Positions 56,390 to 64,000 of a DNA stretch of 64,000 bases are shown here, piece after piece (the first letter of the stretch is position 1; the number at the start of each line of letters is the position of its first letter). Source of the stretch: Adiantum capillus-veneris (taxonomy: Eukaryota; Streptophyta; Polypodiopsida; Polypodiales; Pteridaceae); contig CM043952.1 of assembly GCA_014529385.2 (NCBI GenBank), positions 65,062,370 to 65,126,369 of the forward strand. The letters run 5' to 3'. Both the position numbers and the translations under genes were made by a program. The notes beneath the pieces were generated by a model, which made no database searches, was not told the origin of the DNA, and saw nothing but the letters and a program-made list of their open reading frames with translations.

Positions 56390-57025
56390 ATGGACTCAGT
56401 TGCTTTGACAGTTGAGGCACATGTAGTGTCGGAGTATACTAGTGACGGGGATATCACTTTTACCTCGAGCTATGCACGAGATGCTATACATGTGGATAGT
56501 GCACTCCCTTCGCAGTGGTTGCTAGACGCAGATGCTATGTTTCATGTCACGCTGCATCGTGCATGGTTTTGTAGCTATTCTAGCGGGATGCTTGGCAGTG
56601 TACGTTTGACCGATGGATCGGTGCATGCGATAGCAGGTGCAGGAGATGTGAGACTGTCATTACCGAGTGGTGCATCTTACTTGTTATGACATGTGCGCTA
56701 TGTACCAGATTTGACAGTGAGTTTGATCTCGATTGGTCAGCTTAGAGATTGTGGATGTCAGATTTCGCTACGAGAGCGAGATTTTGTGATGCATTTGGGT
56801 TTGCTAGTGATTGCGAGAGGTGCCAGGAGTGGTACAGGTTACCCATTGCATGTGGAGCACGCGAGAGACGGTGTTGTCTCTGTGATCATGCAGCCAGGTA
56901 GACAGCGAGAGAGCAGGCGAGTCTCTTTTGCTTGTGGGTTGCAGGATGCTTTGCATGGAGTGCAAAGTAGTGAGCTCGTTGTGTACACAGTTGGGGTACG
57001 CTTGAGCAATCACACAGAGAGGTGA
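56390..57025 (+). pseudogene. Copia 4 protease-like region
   Basis: QWLLDADAMFHVTLHRAWFC corresponds to the copia protease start W-x-LDSGA-x-FHV; the catalytic DSG is now DAD. GSVRLTDGSVHAIAGAGDVR and, after one stop at 56687, VRYVPDLTVSLISIGQL complete the fold, followed by a linker to 57025. The fold is well kept though the catalytic motif is lost. Confidence 0.8.
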
Positions 57026-57756
57026 CAGAGTCAGACATGCATGCTTTGCTAGTGACTGAGCAAAGCAGAGAGTCAGTTGTGCGAGATACTTCTATGCAGG
57101 ATAAACAAGTAGAGCGGTCTTGCTCTAGTGAGTCACGACAAGAGGACATTGTGCAAGACTCTATGCATACGGAGTTAGAGCATGAGAGCTCTAGTGAGTC
57201 ACAGCAGATTGAGTGGTCATGTTTGCAGTGGATGATTGCAGAGGAGACTGAGATGTCAGCGATTATGCAATCATTCCTTTCTATGCTGGAGAGTGAGCAT
57301 GGGGATATAGTTGTGTAGGATATGTCTTCCAGCAGACACCTAGAGCAGCTGGTTTGCTCTGAGGTTGCACGACAGGTTGATGCGTCTTTTGTGGACAGTC
57401 AGGAGATGCATGTGGCTGACACGCCTTGTCAGTCAGAGATGCCTATTGCCAGGGATATATATGTTGATGCATGCTCCGTAGAGCTAGAAGGGCCCGCTAG
57501 CATTGCATCGACATTCGGTGGTCTCATGTATGAGATGCTGATCTTGAGACCGGATATCGCAGCTGCAGTGAGAGCATTTGCAGTTGGGGTTGTCAGTCGT
57601 TTGTTGACTGATGATGGCATAGTGCACGAGGGAGATATGCAGGTATTGCGTACATACTTGCAGTACGTGTGCGGTACGTCTGGTGGTGTATGGACTTACA
57701 CAGGAGCAGGACAACCGGATGCACACGATCACAGCCAGCCAGTGGGCATTGGTTGA
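57022..57756 (+). pseudogene. Copia 4 acidic region and RNase H trace
   Basis: 57022-57318 encodes an acidic Ser/Glu/Gln-rich stretch with repeats like SSESRQE and SSESQQ. One stop later 57322-57756 contains YEMLILRPDIAAAVRAFAVG and LQYVCGTSGGVWTYTG, which resemble the copia YAMVxTRPDI and YLxGT segment just before RNase H. No integrase D-D-E and no YVDD are present. It overlaps the preceding frame by four bases (ATGA type). Confidence 0.65.
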
Positions 57757-57835
57757 GAGCGGTTTTCTCTCGCCTTTTGTAGTCTTTAGACTAGGTTCCC
57801 TTGCTTAAAGGCACAGTCACCTTTAAGTGGGAGGT

Positions 57836-58023
57836 TGTTGGGGTATAGGCGCCTGTGCCTTGCCCGGCTGCCCAGAGTCTGGGCGCCCACTGACTTGTAT
57901 ACCTTATACATAGCATAAGTGTATAGGGGGCTGCTCACTCTTTGAGTCTCCCCACCCACATCGTGTCTGTCTCCTTCTCTCTCTCTCTCACTCTCCGTCT
58001 ATGGTGCTCCCTGATCCCCTTCA
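57836..58023 (+). repeat. 3' LTR of copia 4
   Basis: 188 bp, preceded by AAGTGGGAGGT as polypurine tract and followed by TCCAG. Confidence 0.95.
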
Positions 58024-58028
58024 TCCAG

Positions 58029-58790
58029 AAAGCCCAACAAGAGGAAGGAGAGTCGGTGAGAGACTTTATTAGTCACTTAAAGCATTTGAGTTCTTGTTGT
58101 TATCCAAATGAGTGCTTCAATAATAATCAATTGCTTGATAGATTCATTAGGGGATTACGACATGAGGATATCTACAATGGCCTAGTCATTAGAGGTATCA
58201 CCACTTGGGAAGCAATCACCACCAATGCGATCCAATTGGAGGATAATTTAATGATTCAAGGAGAAAGAGTGTCTGTTGAGCCTAAATCTATTAGCTCGCA
58301 AGCATTGGGACATCAGCCAATGACCCTAAAGCCTATTGCTAAGGAGCCAAAAATATCTGAGATAACTTTAGTAGATCTCACCAAGGCCATTCAAGAAAGT
58401 CTTAGAGACAATCGTGCTCTGCAAAACAATCATATGTATCCAAGAAAGGAGCACAACTACCTGATCCTATTGAAGAAATGGAGATCCTATCTTTCCCACG
58501 TCAAGGGATTGAGGCCCAAAAGATGCCGTTAAATATTGCCAAATTGATGGATTTCATGGCTTCAGAAGTCAGAACCACCATCATGTCCAAACTATATGGA
58601 GACCCTGAGCTATTTTTAGCTCTTCAAACTTTTCTCAATGGAGAACTAAAGGTCGGGCTATCACAATTTGCACAAATTGATGGAGCTGAAGAGATGCCAA
58701 TAGAGGAGGAACACTTAGATCCACGACCCAACCTAGCTGAAAACCTTGTTGTAGAAATACATGTTAACAAGTTGGGACAATACTTTTAGG
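58029..58790 (+). pseudogene. gag: Element D gag, 3' part
   Basis: Resumes after copia 4: KAQQEEGESVRDFISHLKHL, NQLLDRFIRGLRHEDIYNGL and AITTNAIQLEDNLM are the C-terminal Gag fold. After a frame change near 58480 the frame 58478-58789 holds SFPRQGIEAQKMPLNIA and ends NKLGQYF-TAG, which aligns with NKVGEYC in front of the A protease. No zinc knuckle is visible. Confidence 0.82.
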
Positions 58791-59440
58791 GCGATGAATC
58801 CAATGTGACCATACCAATCACTACTAAGGGATTAATTGTGAAGGGAATCCTTGATGGTGGCGCTGGGGCTAGCATTGTGACTAAAAATTGATGGGAAACT
58901 ATGGGAAGACCTCACCTTGGGACCACAACCATAGTAGTAAAGATGGCCAATGAGTCTATTGTTAAACCTATTGGGATGTTAGAAGATCTCAAGATCAAGG
59001 TATTTGGACATAAAATAAGAATTACCTTCATTGTTATGGATTTCTCCAAGCACACTATGGCATCTGAAATGATCTTAGGACGTCCTTTCATGAGGGAAGC
59101 AAAAATATGGCACGACTGGGCTAAAAACCATGTCTACTTGCAGTTCCAAGATTCTGTCATTCGAGTGGATCTTGTAACTGGTAGAGCACATTCTCTAGGA
59201 AACAGGTTTAGAATTCATCATAGATCTGACACCACAGTTCACTCGGCCCCATTGCAGTATTGTTACACGTGTAAAGCGGACACTGATGTTGGGTAAGATT
59301 CTCCTTATATGGATGTACTACCTGGGATGACTGAGTCAGAAAATGTGGATTGGATCCACCTAGTGGCAACCATAGACACTTGGGGAAACAGGGGGACGAC
59401 CTAGGTAACACCTGAGAGGGATGTAATACCGCCACTCATA
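58791..59440 (+). pseudogene. Element D protease region
   Basis: GILDGGAGASIVTK is the retropepsin core with DSGAG changed to DGGAG; a TGA follows at 58889. MILGRPFMREAKIWHDWAKN and HVYLQ match ILGRPFMRQLKMVQDWGYDH in A. VDWIHLVATIDTW matches LEWTHILATLDVC of A and B, which places D in the same family. Confidence 0.82.
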
Positions 59441-59519
59441 CCCTTAGATATGCTAGAAGCAATGCATATAGCTTGTGACAAGACTCATTCTCATATAACA
59501 AAGAAACGTCCACTCGCTC

Positions 59520-59823
59520 CAAGAAATGTAAGGAAATGTGGCGTTGGATTCCTAAACGACTATTGGAAGCCCAAGGCTACAATGATCAAATCTGGGTGCC
59601 AAAACAGAGATTGTGTTCTTACCTGTCACCTGACCCATGTAAGTCAAACCCTATGACGACAAAGCTGATGAAAGATCGTGGGAAAGAAAAAATTAGAGTG
59701 CACTATACACTGGATCCGGAGCTAGTATGGGTTCCCAAGCGAGAAAGACTTGTTTTTCTCAACTCAACCATAGAAAAACGAATAAAGCTTCTAGCTCCTC
59801 ATGTAATGCATCCACAGAGGTAA
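59520..59823 (+). pseudogene. Element D W-I-P-K repeat region
   Basis: MWRWIPKRLLEAQ, QIWVPKQRL and LVWVPKRERL within one frame (59536-59823) repeat the motif of A and B; DYWKPK appears in another frame. It follows the protease directly. Confidence 0.72.
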
Positions 59824-61704
59824 AAGCTTCTACATGACCTCCACCTACCATAGGCAGCCTCCATGAAGGTACAAAAGATTTGACACCTCCCATTGTTCAA
59901 TTATTACCTGATGCACTACTTCAAGTTCGTTCATGGGAGAGTATCTTACAATCGTTGCAACTCGATGAGGCACCCAAGGTAATAGAGAACTATTGGCTAA
60001 AATCCTCACCTATTACCAATTGGAATAACTGGTTCCAAAAAGTGATGACATCCTTTTAAAGTATGATCTACCCAAGGAAGGGGGGAGTCTTCAATCACAT
60101 CATCGTATTGATTTATTTCCCTCTTACCCTTCTTTCCCTGACCCTTGAGCTTTCTGATCTTAGGGAATGTATATATAAAGCCTTATACTCACAAAAAATA
60201 AAAAATAGTAAAGAGCAAGAGCAATTAGCAAACAAGTGTGCACAATAAAAGTCAAAACATTGACCCAGACCTACACGTTCACATCCGGGACACTGAAACA
60301 GAAACCTATGTCATCAAACACCTTTGATCCTCATCACTCGAGTGATGGAGGGTAGGTAGGATTAGTACAATAGGAGTGTTTCTGTTTTAGAGTTTAGTGA
60401 TTAGCAAAGTTCTTTTTTCCCCCTGATGTGCCTCCTAGAGGTATTCTTGTGTTTCATAGTGTGTACAGGAATGTGTTGCTGTAGTTAGGATTTGGACCTT
60501 CATGGAATCGTTCTCTCGTTCACTCTTCAAACCAAGCGCGATCATCAACACAAACATGTGTTTCTTGTCCATTAGCATTGTCCCTTATCTTTTTTGCATC
60601 TATATTTGTCTGCTTTAATTGTGATTGGTAGCATAATATTCAGCGCATTTGCTTAGTATCTTGAACATTAAATTCAATGTAATTTTTTGTCATAATCACT
60701 TGTCTAAGTTTAAAAAAACAAGCAGTCTGACTAAGCTAGTTTGATCAAGCTAAGCATTAGAGATCTTCTCTTGATACCATGGGGAATGCCTTCCTAATAA
60801 TCGATGGTTACTTAGGTTATTAATCCGATTTAGGCAGCATTTTGTACAATGTACTAGGGCTTTCTAGTAGGCTTAGTCCCTATTGACCTTTAGCTTAAGT
60901 ATTATAAAGGGAGTTTACTAGTGTGATGAGTGGGGTAACAGTGTTATATGACCCCCCAAAGTTACAAAAATAAAATGCTGAAAACGAACAAACAAAACAA
61001 AAAAATCAAAGTGCCACAAGGTAAAATCCTAAGCTGGAAGCGAAATCTCACTTGATTTGGTACTTCACTCACATGAATCGCCTATGGTACTAGAGCCCTA
61101 GTAGAGGTTCCCAGTGTGGGCGCTTTTCCTTGAAAAGCAAAAAACCAAAGGCATACAAAATAAGCACACACATCAAAATTGAATCAATGTGAAAAGACTT
61201 TGGGGGGTCAAAGAAAAGTAAATAAGTCAGGCGATGATTTCATAAGAATTCCTTTTATCGTAACTTAACTACGAGGTCTTCTAGGTATAGCCTCTAGTCA
61301 GCCTTTGGACATGAAATACTTGGCTCTCGCGATTAAGCAACTTAATTGACCAGAGAAAATTGAGAAGCTTACCTATTGTATTAATAGTCGATCTTTAGTA
61401 CCTTTCGACCGTTAAATTAGCGACCCCAAACTTGTTTAGTTTTTTACCTTTACAATTGTTTATGCATTTGATTATATTACAATTTAATGTTTATTGCTGA
61501 CAAATGGTTTAAAATTTTGTTACCAATCAATTTGTCTGACTACAATTGCATATGCTTTTTAATTGTATATGAGAATGCAATTACTATGCCAATGTTGTTT
61601 GATTTTGCAGTGACTGAACAAGGCTAGGGACATTCATCTCAAATGCTCTTCCACCTCAACGAATGAGCTTCAACTCAATAGCTTCCGAGGACGGAATCTA
61701 CATC
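59824..61704 (+). other. 3' untranslated part of element D
   Basis: About 1.9 kb with no gene I can support. No RT or integrase trace was found in any frame supplied. Confidence 0.55.
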
Positions 61705-61717
61705 AGGAAGGGGGGCA
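61705..61717 (+). other. Polypurine tract of element D
   Basis: AGGAAGGGGGGCA directly before the 3' LTR. Confidence 0.8.
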
Positions 61718-62336
61718 TGTTAACCCTCACGGCTCATGGACACCCTATTACCTACGACAGACGACGTATTATTTATTTGGTAGAGTCAGGTACCGGGCTT
61801 GTCGGTCCAATAGAAAAAGGGTAGAGTGATCGCCAATGAGAGGCGCACTCTAATTGGAACATTCAAGGGTTAGTTGGCTAAGCATGGGTCCCTAAGTGTG
61901 AATGGGCGAGCTCATATAAAAGTCATTTAAACCTAAAAATCACTCATTCTCTCATTTGTGCAATTGAAGAGTGCTCTTGCTCCATCTCCATCTTCTTCTT
62001 CTTCATCTCCTTGTGTGTGTGTGTGTGTGTGTGTATGAGAGAGAGAGAGAGAGAGAGTGCGCGATCAAGCATTGCGACGACGGCACGGCGGCGGCAAGGC
62101 GGTTGAACGCGGCAAGGCGGTAGCTCCTTCTTCTTTGCGGTGAGGGATCCTCCACGAAGGCGAGCGTAGGGCAATGAGTGACACACCCTTGTTGTGTGCT
62201 TGCAGGAATTTGTGGCTCGCACACAGTGTATCGACAAGTCTAGTTGTGTGCTTGCAGGCGTTTGTGGCTGCATTTGTGGCTCACACACAGTGTATCGACA
62301 AGTGCCTTGCATTGACACGTGCGACAGACGCGCACA
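61718..62336 (+). repeat. 3' LTR of element D
   Basis: 619 bp. It differs from the 5' LTR by substitutions, a shorter GA run and a second copy of a segment of about 52-64 bp (62191-62303, GTTGTGTGCTTGCAGG to GTGTATCGACAAGT) that is single in the 5' LTR. Confidence 0.93.
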
Positions 62337-62341
62337 ATGTT

Positions 62342-62726
62342 TAAAGAGAGTTTCCTAAACTAAGTGTACAACCCGCAATCAACATTTCAATGGTCCACAT
62401 GCCATGTCGGATAAACATCTTTCATAGAGCACATCATATTTTTATGCAAATACTCCTATCTAGGTATTGAGCACAATTATAAGTCACAAATGCTTCAAAG
62501 CGTAGTCATCCCTCATCTTTGCCACTTGCATCTGGCATAAGTAATCAACCCGCAAGATCCGACATGCTCCACAAGCATCGACCTTATGATTGTGGCATTG
62601 AACTATAGGAGGGGACTCAACCACCCTTTGGTCTAATATACAAGCTATCCCAAGACGAGCTTGTAGAGATTTAGAAGAAAACCTATCCAAGGGATTTATA
62701 CAGCATTCAAAGTCACCAATACGGGC
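62342..62726. other. Flank of element D
   Basis: Continues the AT-rich DNA left of 51155. No gene seen; the join to element E near 62720 has no recognisable LTR or end sequence. Confidence 0.45.
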
Positions 62727-64000
62727 ACCAATACTATTTGTGAAGAAAAAGGATGGGTCTCTGCACATGTGTGTAGACTACAAAGGCTTGAACAAGATTA
62801 CAATCAAGAATCACTACACTATGCCATTAATTCTTGAACTCCTTGAGCGGCTTGGAAATGCTAAGATATTTACCAAGCTTGATCTTTGTGGTGATTATAA
62901 CCTTGTACAAAGAAAAGGAGATGAATGGAAGATAGCCTTCTGAACTAGGTATGGCCACTTTGAGTATGTTGTCATGCCATTTGGACTTACAAACGCTCCA
63001 ATAGTCTTTCAACACTTGATGAATGATATTTTTTGTGAGTATTTGGATGATTTTGGTAATATACCTATATGATATATTGATATTTTTAAAAAATCATGAA
63101 GAACACGAGCCTCATGTTCATATTGTTCTTCAAAAATTACGAGAGGTAGGTCTACATGCAAAATTAGAGAAATTCTTTTTCCACCAAACGGAGGTGGAGT
63201 TAAGACCTTTCTTCAATAGGAAACTGCCCACATCTATACGAGATGTTCAATGCTTCTTGGGTTTTGCCAATTTTTATCAAATCTTTATCAAAGACTACTC
63301 CAAGATTGTTGTTCCTTTGTTAACAAGTTTGACTGGGAAAGATAAGTATGTGTGTAATTTAGAAACAAAACAAACATTTCAAGTAGTTAAGAAGGCCTTC
63401 ACAATGGCACCAATCCTTATACATGTAGATCCAACAAAACCATTCTTCATGGAGACAGATGCCTTAAATTTTGCACTTGGAGCGGTATTATCCTAGATTA
63501 GCGATGATGGTAGAGAGAACCCTGTTACTTTTCACTCTAAAAAATTCTCAGTAGTCAAAATGATAAGGAGGGTTTGGCTATTGTTGAGTCTTTTGGGATG
63601 TGGCAACATCTTCTTAAAGGAGCACTCCACAAAGTCACGATATATACAAATCACAAGAACTTGGAGTACTTCATGACCTCTCGAGTCCTCAACGGCCATC
63701 AAGGTAGATGGAGTAACTTCTTATCTAGATTTGACTTTGTCGTCTGCTATAGGCCTGGCAATAAACAAGGAAAATCAAATGCTTGATTGCAAAGATCCTA
63801 TCTAGCACCTAAGAAGGGAGACCCTGCCTATGATCAACAAGAGTCAATATTGTTCAAGCCAGAACAACTCAAGCTCTTTGCAGTGATTAGCATGGCCCCA
63901 AATGGCTCTACCTTCCTTAAAAAGATGAAGTAAAAAAATTGCAATGACCCACTTGCTTGCGACATCAATCTCAAACTCCAACAAGGGGAAAGAAAGCAAG
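62727..64000 (+). pseudogene. pol: Element E: gypsy RT and RNase H fragment
   Basis: [20 protein letters not shown] and [20 protein letters not shown] start a Ty3/gypsy RT without its N-terminus. [19 protein letters not shown] follows after a TGA. The active site reads [14 protein letters not shown] has become YLYD. RTVQ-like connection motifs FLGFANFYQIFIKDYSKIV, RNase H PFFMETDALNFALGAVL, and NGHQGRWSNFLSRFDF follow. The family differs from A, which has a shortened connection. It continues past the right edge without a recognised integrase. Confidence 0.88.

Larger units (their letters stand above)
53772..58023 (+). mobile_element. Ty1/copia element 4, non-autonomous
   Basis: 4,252 bp with 188-bp LTRs 53772-53959 and 57836-58023 that differ at six positions (about 97% identical, all transitions), and an exact target duplication TCCAG (53767-53771 and 58024-58028). 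It encodes a Gag, a protease-like region and an RNase H trace, with no integrase core or RT active site. The leader is about 2 kb long. This is the youngest-looking insertion in the right half of the window. Confidence 0.93.
51161..62336 (+). mobile_element. Non-autonomous gypsy-type LTR element D
   Basis: 11,176 bp including nested copia 4 (about 6.9 kb without it). LTRs 51161-51761 and 61718-62336, exact target duplication ATGTT (51156-51160 and 62337-62341), a tRNA-Asp-like primer site and a polypurine tract. It encodes Gag, a retropepsin and W-I-P-K repeats related to A and B, but no RT, RNase H or integrase. It must have been moved by enzymes from another element. Confidence 0.88.

Overview
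This is a gene-poor piece of a plant nuclear genome, built almost entirely from nested LTR retrotransposons. The evidence for a land plant is the mix of Ty1/copia elements primed by initiator tRNA-Met and Ty3/gypsy elements primed by a tRNA-Asp-like site, a chromodomain gypsy element, a nepenthesin-type aspartic protease gene with introns, and very long (GA)n, (TA)n and (GT)n tracts. The repeat style would fit a large-genome plant such as a fern, but the sequence does not settle the lineage. No rRNA, tRNA or CRISPR array was recognised.

Layout. (1) 1-13,072, minus strand: Ty3/gypsy element A, with a gag-pol frame of about 3,200 codons broken only by four stop codons, a 1.4-kb leader with four copies of a 24-bp palindrome, a tRNA-Asp-type primer site and a 5' LTR. 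Its 3' LTR lies outside the window. (2) 13,073-about 28,570, plus strand: element B, a decayed relative of A without reverse transcriptase or integrase. It carries copia 1 (13,302-18,432) in its leader, copia 2 (19,079-24,037, target duplication ACAAT) inside a gag zinc knuckle, and an inverted-repeat element (26,570-27,036). (3) 28,570-33,600: non-coding, with tandem duplications, a minisatellite and an (AG)33 tract. (4) 33,603-about 41,170: copia 3, split within its reverse transcriptase by a minus-strand chromovirus (34,152-39,952) with 123-bp LTRs. (5) 41,170-46,312: non-coding and rich in microsatellites. (6) 46,313-48,960: the only host gene recognised, a four-exon nepenthesin-like aspartic protease that is probably a pseudogene; its third intron holds a 151-bp hairpin. 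(7) 48,961-51,155: AT-rich spacer. (8) 51,161-62,336: element D, a complete LTR unit (target duplication ATGTT) related to A and B but without RT or IN. Copia 4 (53,772-58,023, target duplication TCCAG), itself without RT or IN, sits in its gag gene. (9) 62,727-64,000: fragment of another gypsy pol (element E) that runs off the window.

The unusual biology is in the A/B/D family. A encodes a second retropepsin-like domain after the integrase, two HHCC zinc modules before the integrase core, and a C-terminal series of short W-I-P-K peptide repeats. B and D have lost the polymerase and integrase but still carry gag, the first protease and the W-I-P-K repeats, as expected of non-autonomous partners mobilised in trans by an A-like element. 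That relationship is inferred from domain content and was not tested.
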